A stretch of 52,810 nucleotides of DNA, taken from NCBI RefSeq assembly GCF_001665875.1, contig NZ_LZTA01000107.1:1-52810 (forward strand), given 5' to 3'. A program made the translations under genes and the position numbers. Positions 41,069 to 49,273 of this stretch are shown in pieces (positions within the stretch are counted from its first letter, which is position 1; each line of letters begins with the position of its first letter). The notes under the pieces are model-generated. The model was not told the DNA's origin and made no database searches. It saw only the letters and a list, made by a program, of their open reading frames with translations. The stretch is from Mycobacterium sp. 852002-40037_SCH5390672 (GTDB lineage: Bacteria > Actinomycetota > Actinomycetes > Mycobacteriales > Mycobacteriaceae).

Positions 41069-42607
41069 GTGACCGATGTCGTGACACAAACCGAGACCAT
41101 CCCGGGGCCCAAAGCCTCGAAGCCCGTGCACACACGCGCCGTCATCATCGGAACGGGGTTCTCCGGGCTGGGCATGGCGATCGCCCTGCAGAAGCAGGGC
41201 ATCGGCTTCGTCATCCTGGAAAAGGCCGGCGACATCGGCGGCACCTGGCGCGACAACAGCTACCCCGGGTGCGCCTGCGACATCCCGTCGCATCTCTACT
41301 CGTTCTCATTCGAGCCCAAACCCGACTGGAAGAACCCGTTCTCCTTTCAGCCCGAGATCTGGGACTACCTCAAAGGCGTCGCCGAAAAGTACGGGCTGCG
41401 CCGCTACGTCGAATTCAACTCGCTGGTGGACCGTGCCCACTGGGACGATGACGAGAACCGCTGGCACGTGTTCACCGCCGACGGGCGCGAATACGTCGCC
41501 CAGTTCCTGATCTCGGGTGCCGGCGCCCTGCACATCCCGTCCATGCCCGACATCGAGGGCCGCGACGAATTCGGTGGCGCCGCTTTCCATTCCGCGCAGT
41601 GGGATCACAGCGTCGACCTGACCGGCAAGCGGGTGGCCGTGATCGGGACCGGCGCCAGTGCGATCCAGATCGTGCCGGAGATCGTCGGGCAGGTCGCCGA
41701 ACTTCAGCTCTACCAACGCACTCCGCCCTGGGTGGTGCCCCGCTCCAACCCCGAGATCCCGCCAGCGGTGCGCCGGGCCATGGAGAACGTGCCCGGCCTG
41801 CGCGCGCTGGTCCGTCTCGCGATCTACTGGGGCCAGGAAGCGCTGGCCTTCGGCATGACAAAGCGGCCGAACCTGCTCAAGTTCATCGAGGCATACTGCA
41901 AGTACAACATTCGGCGGGCGGTCAAGGACCGGGAGCTGCGGCGCAAGCTGATCCCGAACTATCGCATCGGCTGCAAGCGAATCCTGAACTCCTCCACCTA
42001 TTACGGCGCGGTCGCCGACCCGAAGACCGAACTGGTCACCGACCACATTTCGCGGATCACCACCGACGGCATCGTCACCGTCGACGGCACCCACCGGCAG
42101 GCGGACGTGATCGTGTACGCCACCGGCTTCCACGTCACCGACTCCTATACCTACGTCCAGATCAAGGGACTGCACGGCGAGGACCTGGTGGACCGGTGGA
42201 ACCGTGAGGGCATTGGCGCACACCGCGGGATCACCGTCGCCGACGTGCCCAACCTGTTCTTCCTGCTGGGCCCCAACACCGGGCTGGGACACAACTCGGT
42301 GGTGTTCATGATCGAATCCCAAATCCGTTACGTCGCAGACGCGATCGCGACCTGCGACAAGCTGGGCGCCCAGGCGCTGGCGCCCACCCGCGCCGCCCAG
42401 GACAAGTTCAACGACGAGCTGCAGCGCAGGCTGGGCCCGTCAGTGTGGAACAGCGGTGGCTGCAGCAGCTGGTATCTGGACGAGCACGGGAAGAACACCG
42501 TGCTCTGGGGCGGCTACACCTGGGAGTACTGGCGGGCGACCCGCGCGGTCAAGCCGGACGAATACCAGTTCTACGGCGTGAACACAGGCAGGCACGCCGC
42601 CGCCTAG
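41069..42607 (+). CDS. FAD-dependent Baeyer-Villiger monooxygenase (Rv3049c-like)
   Basis: 512 residues. Oxidises ketones to esters with NADPH and O2. FAD Rossmann GTGFSGLG (~27-34), BVMO fingerprint FGGAAFHSAQWD (FxGxxxHxxxW/D, ~168-179), NADPH Rossmann VIGTGASAIQ (~190-199), DVIVYATGF (~345). GTG 41069, GAAGGA upstream. Ends with TAG overlapping the convergent SDR stop in a shared CTAG. In M. tuberculosis this gene lies between nrdE-TetR and nrdF2, as here. Substrate not established from sequence. Confidence 0.93.
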   Translation: MTDVVTQTETIPGPKASKPVHTRAVIIGTGFSGLGMAIALQKQGIGFVILEKAGDIGGTWRDNSYPGCACDIPSHLYSFSFEPKPDWKNPFSFQPEIWDYLKGVAEKYGLRRYVEFNSLVDRAHWDDDENRWHVFTADGREYVAQFLISGAGALHIPSMPDIEGRDEFGGAAFHSAQWDHSVDLTGKRVAVIGTGASAIQIVPEIVGQVAELQLYQRTPPWVVPRSNPEIPPAVRRAMENVPGLRALVRLAIYWGQEALAFGMTKRPNLLKFIEAYCKYNIRRAVKDRELRRKLIPNYRIGCKRILNSSTYYGAVADPKTELVTDHISRITTDGIVTVDGTHRQADVIVYATGFHVTDSYTYVQIKGLHGEDLVDRWNREGIGAHRGITVADVPNLFFLLGPNTGLGHNSVVFMIESQIRYVADAIATCDKLGAQALAPTRAAQDKFNDELQRRLGPSVWNSGGCSSWYLDEHGKNTVLWGGYTWEYWRATRAVKPDEYQFYGVNTGRHAAA

Positions 42608-43524
42608 GTGCCGAGCGAAGTTGTTGCGGCGCTGCGTTGTTCGCTTGACTGCGACTTTTTGGCGAAGGATCGCAGGTTCTGCCTCACGATGCGGTCCAGG
42701 ACCCGGTCGGACACCACGCGGTTGATCCGCACCAGGATCGCGGCGTCGCGTCCGATGGTGTAGCGAGTGCGGGGACGCGATGCGGTCGCGGCCTTGGCGA
42801 TCACTTTCGCGGCATGTGCGGCCGAAACGCCATCCTCGCCGAATGACCGGGCTTGTGCCGTGACGGCCGCGATGAGATCGCCGTAGCGGGCGAGGTGGGC
42901 ATCGGTCAGGTTCGCCATGAGTCCCTCGGCGGTGGTGATTCCGCGCTCGGCCATTTCGGTTTTGACCGCACCGGGTTCGACGACGACCACCTTGATGCCG
43001 AGCTCGGCGACCTCACGCCGCAACGCGTCACTGGCGGCTTCCAGGGCGAACTTCGAACCGGCATATGCGCCATAGGTCGGCAGCACCACCTTGCCGCCCA
43101 CCGAGCTGATATTGACGACGGTGCCCGCGCTGAGCAGTAGGGCCGGCAACAGCGCCTGGGTCATCGCGATGTGGCCGAACAGATTTACCTCGAACTGCCG
43201 GCGCCACTGGTCCATCGGCAGCGTTTCGACCGGAGAATTGACCGCGATCCCGGCGTTGTTGACCAGTGCGCGCAGGGGACGGTGCAGCGGATCGCGCGCG
43301 ACGCGGTCGGCGATCGCGGCCACGTCCGATTCCATCGTGATGTCCAGGATGTGCGGCTCGATACCCTCTGCGCGCAGCGCGTCGGCGTCCACCTCGCGAC
43401 GCACACCGGCCAGCACGTGAAAACCCTTGTGGGCCAGTTCCCGCGCGCTGGCTGCGCCAATGCCCGTCGAGGCGCCGGTCACCACGATCAGCTCATTACG
43501 GGCGGCGCGATTCGACGACATCAT
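42604..43524 (-). CDS. Short-chain dehydrogenase/reductase
   Basis: 306 residues. TGASTGIGAASARELAHKGFHVLAGVRR (~15-42; Arg favours NADP), LDITMESDV, NNAGIAVNSPVETLPM, catalytic NISSVGGKVVLPTYGAYAGSKFAL. The C-terminal part (RPRTRYTIGRDAAILVRIN) is typical of the retinol-dehydrogenase-like SDRs. ATG 43524 (with a second ATG at 43521) has GGAGA six bases upstream. Divergent from a TetR with two operators between; it has no counterpart in the M. tuberculosis order as I remember it. Confidence 0.88.
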   Translation of the reverse strand: MMSSNRAARNELIVVTGASTGIGAASARELAHKGFHVLAGVRREVDADALRAEGIEPHILDITMESDVAAIADRVARDPLHRPLRALVNNAGIAVNSPVETLPMDQWRRQFEVNLFGHIAMTQALLPALLLSAGTVVNISSVGGKVVLPTYGAYAGSKFALEAASDALRREVAELGIKVVVVEPGAVKTEMAERGITTAEGLMANLTDAHLARYGDLIAAVTAQARSFGEDGVSAAHAAKVIAKAATASRPRTRYTIGRDAAILVRINRVVSDRVLDRIVRQNLRSFAKKSQSSEQRSAATTSLGT

Positions 43525-43546
43525 GGGTGGTCTCCGATCGAGTGGG

Positions 43547-43602
43547 TTAGTTTGAGTTGACGTTGTCATCTCAAACTAAACAGTTGAGTTGACATTGTCA
43601 AC
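43547..43602. promoter_or_regulatory. Two TetR operators between SDR and regulator
   Basis: Site 1: TTAGTTTGAG (43547-43556) and CTCAAACTAA (43570-43579), perfect 10-bp arms, with an inner TTGACGTTGTCAT. Site 2: GTTGACATTGTCAAC (43588-43602), perfect 7-bp arms about one centre base. Both share the core GTTGAC-N-TTGTCA. Placed between the divergent genes, so each could control one direction. Confidence 0.65.
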
Positions 43603-43627
43603 CCAAGGACCGGCTTATGCTCTGCGG

Positions 43628-44200
43628 GTGACGACCCGATCCGAGAGTGCGGCGGCCACGCGCCGTTCGTTGGTCGAGGCGGCGGGAGTGTTGCTCGACC
43701 TCGGGGGCGTCGAGGCGGTCACGCTGCGCGAGGTGGGTGCCCGCAGCGGTGTGTCGCGCTCGGCGGCGTATCGCCACTTTGCCGACAAGGAGTCTCTGCT
43801 GGCCGAGCTGGCCACCAACGCGTTGCGCGAATTAGGTGACGCACTCGAGGCATTGGCCGGTAGCGAAGACTCGCCCGAGGAATGTTTGCGATCGGCTCTG
43901 CTGTCGCTGATCGCCATCGGCCGCACCCGTCCGCATCTTTATCGCCTGATGTTCACCCCGCCGGCGGGCGACCCGACCGCAGCGATGCGGGTAGCCGAAC
44001 GGACGCAGGGGCTGTTTCTGGAGATGGTGGGTCGTATCACCGGTCCGCAGCAAGCCCCGCGCTATGGGGCGCTCATTTTGACGAGCGCGCACGGCATCAC
44101 GGGTTTGGATTTGAGTGGCCACATGGATCTGGATAAGTGGCACACCAGCGCCGAGGAACTCGTCGACACGCTCATCTCGGTGTTGCCAAAAGCTGGATAA
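43628..44200 (+). CDS. TetR-family regulator
   Basis: 190 residues. HTH: SAAATRRSLVEAAGVLLDLGGVEAVTLREVGARSGVSRSAAYRHFADKESLLAELA (~5-60), then a ligand domain of the TetR_C_33-like kind (YRLMFTPP, ALILTSAHGITGLDLSGHMD). GTG 43628 is the first start after the operators; further-upstream codons lie within operator 2. Likely represses itself and the divergent SDR. The last 29 bp overlap the convergent TetR at 44172. Confidence 0.86.
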   Translation: MTTRSESAAATRRSLVEAAGVLLDLGGVEAVTLREVGARSGVSRSAAYRHFADKESLLAELATNALRELGDALEALAGSEDSPEECLRSALLSLIAIGRTRPHLYRLMFTPPAGDPTAAMRVAERTQGLFLEMVGRITGPQQAPRYGALILTSAHGITGLDLSGHMDLDKWHTSAEELVDTLISVLPKAG

Positions 44201-44717
44201 AAGCCCGCGCGGCCGCGTCCACGCCGGCCTCGTCATCGGTCGCGACGAGATCCAGCAGCAGGCCGCGTGCGACGGCCAGTCCCAGCCGTGCCAGGGCGGA
44301 GTCGACCGGCTCCGAGGTGACCGCCTCGACTTCGGCCAGCCATCCCTGGACCGCGCCGGGAATCATTCGGGCAAAAGGCTTTTCGCCCTGGGCCGCGCGG
44401 GCGTAGCACTCGAAGAACAGGCGCTCGAATTCGCGCAGTTCGGGTCGGCGAAGATCCGCCCACATCGCGGCAAAGCTACGGGCCGGATCGGAAGGCAGTT
44501 CGGCCAGCAGCCCCATCTGGCGGCGCTCGACTTCCTCGACGATCGCCAGGAGCAGATCTTCTCGAGAACCGAAGTGGTGCAACAGCATCCGGTGACTGGT
44601 GCCGACCGCGGCGGCCACGTCGCGCAGTGACCGGTCGCCGATGCCGCCGGTGGCGAACTCGGCGACGAGCGCATTGAGGAGCTGCCGGCGCCGCTCGGTG
44701 TCAGGAGTGCGCGCCAT
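44172..44717 (-). CDS. TetR-family regulator, coupled to the SRPBCC gene
   Basis: 181 residues. HTH: TERRRQLLNALVAEFATGGIGDRSLRDVAAAVGTSHRMLLHHFGSREDLLLAI (~7-60) with TSHRMLLHHFGSR recognition turn. C-terminal ligand domain short and helical. ATG 44717 lies 17 bp inside the 3' end of the SRPBCC gene, so the pair is translated together. The palindrome at 45146-45163 ahead of the SRPBCC gene is its probable operator. Confidence 0.86.
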   Translation of the reverse strand: MARTPDTERRRQLLNALVAEFATGGIGDRSLRDVAAAVGTSHRMLLHHFGSREDLLLAIVEEVERRQMGLLAELPSDPARSFAAMWADLRRPELREFERLFFECYARAAQGEKPFARMIPGAVQGWLAEVEAVTSEPVDSALARLGLAVARGLLLDLVATDDEAGVDAAARAFIQLLATPR

Positions 44718-45147
44718 CGGCGCGGCTGAGTTGCTCGGTTCGGGCCTTGAGGCCTTGGGCCTCGAGTTGCAGGAAGCGCTTGGTCTTCTTGGCCATCAGC
44801 CGCCCGACGAGGGCGCCGAGTACACCGCGCTGGTCGAGTCGCTGGCGCACCAGCGTGCGGCCGCCGGGCCGGGCGATGACATCGTGGCGAGCGGTCGCCC
44901 GCGCTCCGGGGGAGCGCTGGACCCAGGTCCACGACGCGCCGGGGTCGAGCTCGGTGACTGCCCAGACCAGCTTCGACATGCCGGGCTGCTTGATGGCGAA
45001 GCGTCTGCCGGCGGCAAGGCTCGAACCATCAAGGCCGACAAGGGAGGTCACCGAGGGGGTCCAGTCGGGCCAGTGCTCGACGTCGGTGAAGACGTCCCAG
45101 ACGAGTTGTGGCGGTGCGTCGATCTCGACACTGTCTTCGGTCAGCAT
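44701..45147 (-). CDS. SRPBCC-family (polyketide cyclase/lipid-transport fold) protein
   Basis: 148 residues with a START/Bet v 1-like helix-grip fold: VEIDAPPQLVWDVFTDVEHWPDWTPSVTS (~7-35), RRFAIKQPGMSKLVWAVTELDPGASWTW, HDVIARPGGRTLVRQRLD, and a C-terminal helix ending LEAQGLKAR. Such proteins bind hydrophobic small molecules; no catalytic residue is implied. ATG 45147 sits 7 nt after TACCAT, a -10-like hexamer, so the mRNA is probably leaderless. First gene of a two-gene unit with the TetR. Confidence 0.82.
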   Translation of the reverse strand: MLTEDSVEIDAPPQLVWDVFTDVEHWPDWTPSVTSLVGLDGSSLAAGRRFAIKQPGMSKLVWAVTELDPGASWTWVQRSPGARATARHDVIARPGGRTLVRQRLDQRGVLGALVGRLMAKKTKRFLQLEAQGLKARTEQLSRADGAHS

Positions 45148-45163
45148 GTACCAAATGGTACAT
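45146..45163 (-). promoter_or_regulatory. Operator, -10 and start codon superimposed
   Basis: ATGTACC (45146-45152) and GGTACAT (45157-45163) are perfect 7-bp arms around AAAT. The minus-strand -10-like TACCAT lies inside the palindrome and the start codon at its edge. A bound repressor would cover both. Confidence 0.6.
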
Positions 45164-45227
45164 CGCGATCGCGCATACTGGGAATGGACGTAAATCAGGG
45201 TCATCCGGGCAGGTTCGCGACACGTAA

Positions 45228-45275
45228 ACACCACGTCTTGTGTTGCGCATCGTTGTCGCACCCCAGGGGTAGTGT
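45228..45275 (+). promoter_or_regulatory. Paired NrdR boxes upstream of nrdF2
   Basis: Box 1 ACACCACGTCTTGTGT (45228-45243) and box 2 ACCCCAGGGGTAGTGT (45260-45275), starts 32 bp apart. Both keep the outer acaC/wGtgt halves. The same 32-bp arrangement occurs before nrdHIE. Confidence 0.6.
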
Positions 45276-45324
45276 CTGGAGCCTGAGATCCATCCGGCGA
45301 AACGGTGTGTGAAGTGGGGTTCTG

Positions 45325-46299
45325 GTGAGCGAAAACATGAAGCTGATCGACCGCGTTTCGGCGATCAACTGGAACCGGCTGCAAGACGATAAGGACGCGG
45401 AGGTCTGGGACCGGCTGACCGGCAACTTCTGGCTGCCGGAGAAGGTGCCGGTGTCCAACGACCTGCCATCGTGGGGCACCCTGACCGCCCACGAAAAGCA
45501 GATGACCATGCGGGTATTCACCGGCCTGACGCTGCTGGACACCATCCAGGGCACGGTCGGGGCGGTCAGCCTGATTCCCGACGCGCTCACCCCGCACGAG
45601 GAAGCGGTCTACACCAACATCGCCTTCATGGAGTCGGTGCACGCCCGCAGCTACAGCAACATCTTCTCCACGCTGTGCTCGACCGCCGAGATCGACGACG
45701 CCTTCCGCTGGTCGGAGGAGAACCCCAACCTGCAGCGCAAGGCAGAGATCGTCATGCAGTACTACAAGGGCGACGAGCCGCTCAAGCGCAAGGTCGCCTC
45801 CACGCTGCTGGAGAGCTTCCTGTTCTACTCCGGCTTCTACCTGCCCATGTACTGGTCGAGCCGGGCCAAGCTGACCAACACCGCCGACATGATCCGGCTG
45901 ATCATCCGCGACGAGGCCGTGCACGGTTACTACATCGGCTACAAATACCAGCGCGGCCTGGCGCTGGTCGACGACGTGCGCAAGCAGGAGCTCAAGGACT
46001 ACACCTACGAGCTGCTCTTCGAGCTCTACGACAACGAGGTGGAGTACACCCAGGACCTCTACGACGAGGTCGGGCTGACCGAGGACGTCAAGAAGTTCCT
46101 GCGCTACAACGCCAACAAAGCGCTGATGAACCTCGGCTACGAGGCGCTGTTCCCGCGCGACGAGACCGACGTGAACCCGGCCATCCTGTCCGCGCTCTCG
46201 CCGAACGCCGACGAGAACCACGACTTCTTCTCCGGCTCGGGCTCCTCGTACGTGATCGGCAAGGCCGTCAACACCGAAGACGAGGACTGGGACTTCTAG
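45325..46299 (+). CDS. nrdF2: Class Ib ribonucleotide reductase small subunit
   Basis: 324 residues, the size recalled for M. tuberculosis NrdF2 (Rv3048c). Houses the dimanganese-tyrosyl cofactor. Metal ligands lie in FMESVHARSYSNIF (Glu, His), ASTLLESFLFYSGFYLP and IRDEAVHGYYIGYK (Glu, Glu, His). The C-terminus SEDEDWDF-like TEDEDWDF is the tail that docks to NrdE. GTG 45325; the ATG at 45337 is a weaker alternative. Monocistronic, with its own NrdR boxes; partner subunits are encoded at 37.3-40.1 kb. Confidence 0.96.
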   Translation: MSENMKLIDRVSAINWNRLQDDKDAEVWDRLTGNFWLPEKVPVSNDLPSWGTLTAHEKQMTMRVFTGLTLLDTIQGTVGAVSLIPDALTPHEEAVYTNIAFMESVHARSYSNIFSTLCSTAEIDDAFRWSEENPNLQRKAEIVMQYYKGDEPLKRKVASTLLESFLFYSGFYLPMYWSSRAKLTNTADMIRLIIRDEAVHGYYIGYKYQRGLALVDDVRKQELKDYTYELLFELYDNEVEYTQDLYDEVGLTEDVKKFLRYNANKALMNLGYEALFPRDETDVNPAILSALSPNADENHDFFSGSGSSYVIGKAVNTEDEDWDF

Positions 46300-46399
46300 C
46301 AGGGCGATGAGCTGAGCGATTCATGAACGGCGCGTGAATTGTCGCCAGGGCATGACAGTCCGGTGGCGCGCGCGATACCGCTGCCCTGACACTGTTGAG

Positions 46400-46825
46400 G
46401 TGACGAATACCGCCGCCTCTCACACCGCCAATTTCTGCCGTTCGGTACTTCGCTGGCTGCGCGCCGGCTATCCCGAGGGTGTCCCCGGACCCGACCGGGT
46501 GCCCCTGCTCGCGCTATTGCGCAGCACGCCGCTGACCGAGGAGCAAATCGCCGAGGTGGTGCGCGAAATCACCAAGGACGGATCCCCGGCGATCGCTGAC
46601 GGTGTGATCGACCGCGACGAGATCGCCCACTTCATCTCCGACATGACCCACTACGACGCCGGGCCCGAGAACGTCATCCGGGTGGCCGCCACGCTGGCCG
46701 CCGTCGGATGGCCGCTGGCGGGCATCGACGTCAGCGAGGTCATTCCCGGTGACGAGTGGGGTGAGGCCGCCGAAATCGCCGCGCGCAGTGCGGCATCCGA
46801 GAGCACCCCGGGCGTCGCGCTGTAG
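46400..46825 (+). CDS. DUF3349 family protein (Rv3046c-like)
   Basis: 141 residues, soluble, mostly helical and acidic, with no catalytic motif. FCRSVLRWLRAGYPEGVPGPDRVPLLALLRSTPLTEEQIAEVVREI (~11-56) and VIDRDEIAHFISDMTHYDAGPENVIRVAATLAAVGWPLAG are the family signature: the YPEGVP, PLLALL and GWPLA motifs recur across DUF3349 proteins. GTG 46400 is the best start; the frame continues upstream. Converges on adhC with 5 bp between stops, both set in a palindrome (46819-46837). Function unknown. Confidence 0.85.
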   Translation: MTNTAASHTANFCRSVLRWLRAGYPEGVPGPDRVPLLALLRSTPLTEEQIAEVVREITKDGSPAIADGVIDRDEIAHFISDMTHYDAGPENVIRVAATLAAVGWPLAGIDVSEVIPGDEWGEAAEIAARSAASESTPGVAL

Positions 46826-46830
46826 GGCGC

Positions 46831-47871
46831 CTACAGCTTCGAGATGTCGATGACGAAGCGGTAGCGCACGTCGCTGGCCAGGACGCGCTCGTAGGCCTCG
46901 TTGATGTAGTCGGGCTCGATCAGCTCGATTTCCGGCGTCACATTGTGCTCGGCGCAGAAGTCGAGCATCTCCTGGGTCTCGGCGATGCCCCCGATGTTCG
47001 ACCCGGACAGACTGCGGCGCGCCAGCGCCAGCGAGAACGCGCCCACCTCCATCGGGTGCTCGGGGATCCCCAATTCGACGAGCGTGCCGTCGACGTCGAG
47101 CAGGCTCAGGTAGTCATCGAGGTTCAGGTTCGCCGAGACCGTGTTCAGGATCAGGTCGAAGCTGTTGCGCAAGGTCTTGAAGGTCTCGCGCTCAGCGGTG
47201 GCGTAGTAATGCTTGGCGCCCAGCCGCAGTCCGTCTTCCATCTTCTTCAGCGACTGCGACAGCACCGTCACCTCGGCGCCCATCGCCGCGCCGAGCTTGA
47301 CGCCCATGTGGCCCAGCCCGCCCAGGCCAATGATCGCCAGGCGAGTGCCCTGGCCGGCCTTCCAGTGCCGCAGGGGCGAGAACAGCGTGATGCCCGCGCA
47401 CAGCAGCGGCGCCGCCTTGTCCAGCGGTAGCGAGTCGGGGATGCGCAAGACGAAGTTCTCGTCGACGACGATCGCCTGGCTGTAGCCGCCCTGCGTGATC
47501 GTGCCGTCTTTGTCGGTGGCGTTGTAGGTGAAGGTCGTGCCCCGACTGCAGTACTGCTCGAGGCCGGCCTTGCAACTGCTGCACTGACCGCAGGAGTTCA
47601 CCATGCAGCCCACCCCGACGTGGTCGCCGACCTTGTGCCTGGTGACCGCGGAGCCCACGGCGCTCACGACACCGGCGATCTCGTGGCCCACGACCAGCGG
47701 GTAATTCGGTGTGCCCCATTCGCCTTTGGCCGTGTGGATGTCGGAGTGACAGATCCCGGCGAACTTGATGTCGATCGCCACGTCGTGGGGGCCAGGCTCA
47801 CGCCGCTCGATGGTGGTCTTGGTCAGCGGTGCCGTCGGCGAGGTGGCGGCGTACGCCGAAACTGTGCTCAT
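46831..47871 (-). CDS. adhC: NADP-dependent zinc alcohol dehydrogenase AdhC
   Basis: 346 residues, equal to M. tuberculosis AdhC (Rv3045). Cinnamyl-alcohol-dehydrogenase type. Catalytic zinc: Cys in GICHSDIHTA, HE in VGHEIAGVV, Cys in LLCAGITLFSP. Structural zinc: four Cys in NSCGQCSSCKAGLEQYC. Nucleotide motif GLGGLGHMGVKLG. Reduces aliphatic and aromatic aldehydes. ATG 47871, AGAGGGA upstream; the longer frame begins before the ribosome site. Confidence 0.95.
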   Translation of the reverse strand: MSTVSAYAATSPTAPLTKTTIERREPGPHDVAIDIKFAGICHSDIHTAKGEWGTPNYPLVVGHEIAGVVSAVGSAVTRHKVGDHVGVGCMVNSCGQCSSCKAGLEQYCSRGTTFTYNATDKDGTITQGGYSQAIVVDENFVLRIPDSLPLDKAAPLLCAGITLFSPLRHWKAGQGTRLAIIGLGGLGHMGVKLGAAMGAEVTVLSQSLKKMEDGLRLGAKHYYATAERETFKTLRNSFDLILNTVSANLNLDDYLSLLDVDGTLVELGIPEHPMEVGAFSLALARRSLSGSNIGGIAETQEMLDFCAEHNVTPEIELIEPDYINEAYERVLASDVRYRFVIDISKL

Positions 47872-47989
47872 GAAAATCCCTCTTCGAGTCGATACGTCTG
47901 CAAGAAGTTTAGCTAAGGTAAAAGTCCTTCCGCCAATGGGCGGGGCGAATATCACCCTATGACGATGTATGCGTACCGGCTGACCGTCG

Positions 47990-49084
47990 TCAGTTGATGG
48001 GGGCGTTCACCAGGCGCAGGTCGTCGACGATGCCGCGGGCCGCGATCAGGCCCTCCCCGGTTTGCCATATCTCGTCGTTGACGATGTAGACCCGGTTGTC
48101 GCGATTGGCGGACAGCTTGCGCCATGGGTTGCTGTCCAGGATCGTGGCGGCCCGATCGGCGTCGGCCGGGGTGGTGCAGGAGAGATAGACCACGTCGGCG
48201 TCGGCGATCGAAAGGTCCGGGTTCTTCGCCAGGTCCGCGTCGCTGGCACCGATCTCGATGTAGGGCTTGTCGGTGAACCGCTGGGAGGCGGGCCGGTCCA
48301 CGCCCACCGCCCCGAGCACGCTGGCCGGGAAGTTGTTGGCCCCGTACACCCGGATCGTGCCGGCCGTCAGCTGCACAACCGACGCCTGAAAGTGGGACGC
48401 GTCATGGCGCGCGCCGATGTCGGTCGCCCGCTGCGAAAAGCCGCTGACCAATGCGTCCACCGCGGCGCCGCGGCCGGTGGCGGCGCCGACGGCGCGCAGG
48501 TTGTCCTGCCAGGCCGCGCCCGGTGCGGCCGTGAACACCGCCGCGGCGATCGCGGTCAGCTGCGGATACAACGTGGGCGTCAACCCTTGCGACCCCAGGA
48601 TCAGATCCGGGTGGGCGGCCGCGATCGCCTTCACGTCCGGGTGGGAGCGGCTGCCGACACCGGGTAGGCCGTGCACCGCGCCGCCCAGATAGGCGGGCTG
48701 ACTCGTGGATCCGTCCGGCAGCGCCGCGCCGACCACGCGTGATTGCAAACCCAGCGCGCACAACGTGTCGAGCTGGTCGCCGGAGAGCACCACGATGCGC
48801 TGCGGATCCGCGGGCACCTGCACGACGTTCGGGTCGACGCCCGCGGCGTTGTGGACTTGCCGTTTCGACGAACCCGGATCGGCCGCGGCGGCATCCCGCG
48901 CGCACGACTCGTCGGGCCGGCGGTCGTTTCCGAGCACTCCGGCGCCCGCGATCTGGGTGGTGGGAGTCACCAGGGAACGGGTCGACGTCTGGCCGGCGGG
49001 TTTGTCGGACCCGCAGCCGCTGCAGGCCAGGGCGACCGCCGCCATCACCGCCGTCACCGGGGCCAGCCGGGCGGGTCTGATCAC
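47990..49084 (-). CDS. fecB: Periplasmic-binding lipoprotein FecB
   Basis: 364 residues. Signal peptide with lipobox-like ACSGC (lipid Cys near residue 24), then a class III substrate-binding fold: QRIVVLSGDQLDTLCALGLQSRVVGAAL, HPDLILGSQG, LSCTTPADADRAATIL. Related to iron-siderophore or haem binding proteins, named FecB (Rv3044). No ABC permease is near. GTG 49084 used; TTG 49096 is also in frame. Divergent from ctaD, as in M. tuberculosis. Confidence 0.92.
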   Translation of the reverse strand: MIRPARLAPVTAVMAAVALACSGCGSDKPAGQTSTRSLVTPTTQIAGAGVLGNDRRPDESCARDAAAADPGSSKRQVHNAAGVDPNVVQVPADPQRIVVLSGDQLDTLCALGLQSRVVGAALPDGSTSQPAYLGGAVHGLPGVGSRSHPDVKAIAAAHPDLILGSQGLTPTLYPQLTAIAAAVFTAAPGAAWQDNLRAVGAATGRGAAVDALVSGFSQRATDIGARHDASHFQASVVQLTAGTIRVYGANNFPASVLGAVGVDRPASQRFTDKPYIEIGASDADLAKNPDLSIADADVVYLSCTTPADADRAATILDSNPWRKLSANRDNRVYIVNDEIWQTGEGLIAARGIVDDLRLVNAPIN

Positions 49085-49273
49085 GCCGAACAACACGCGT
49101 CAGACGCTAACATCCGGCCAGTTCGGTGACGCCGCGCCGACGGACACGCCGCACCGCTGAGCCATTTACGACAGTTTGTAGGACCAGCCCTGACGTCGCC
49201 ATCATCGACGGCTAAGATTCGTCTCAATACTGATTTTTCGGCCAGGGTCCGATCTGGATGTTTGGAGAAGCTG

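Noticed and set aside
44701..46221. 506-codon minus-strand frame across nrdF2
   Set aside because: Only the last 148 codons (from ATG 45147) are the SRPBCC protein; the rest is antisense to nrdF2.
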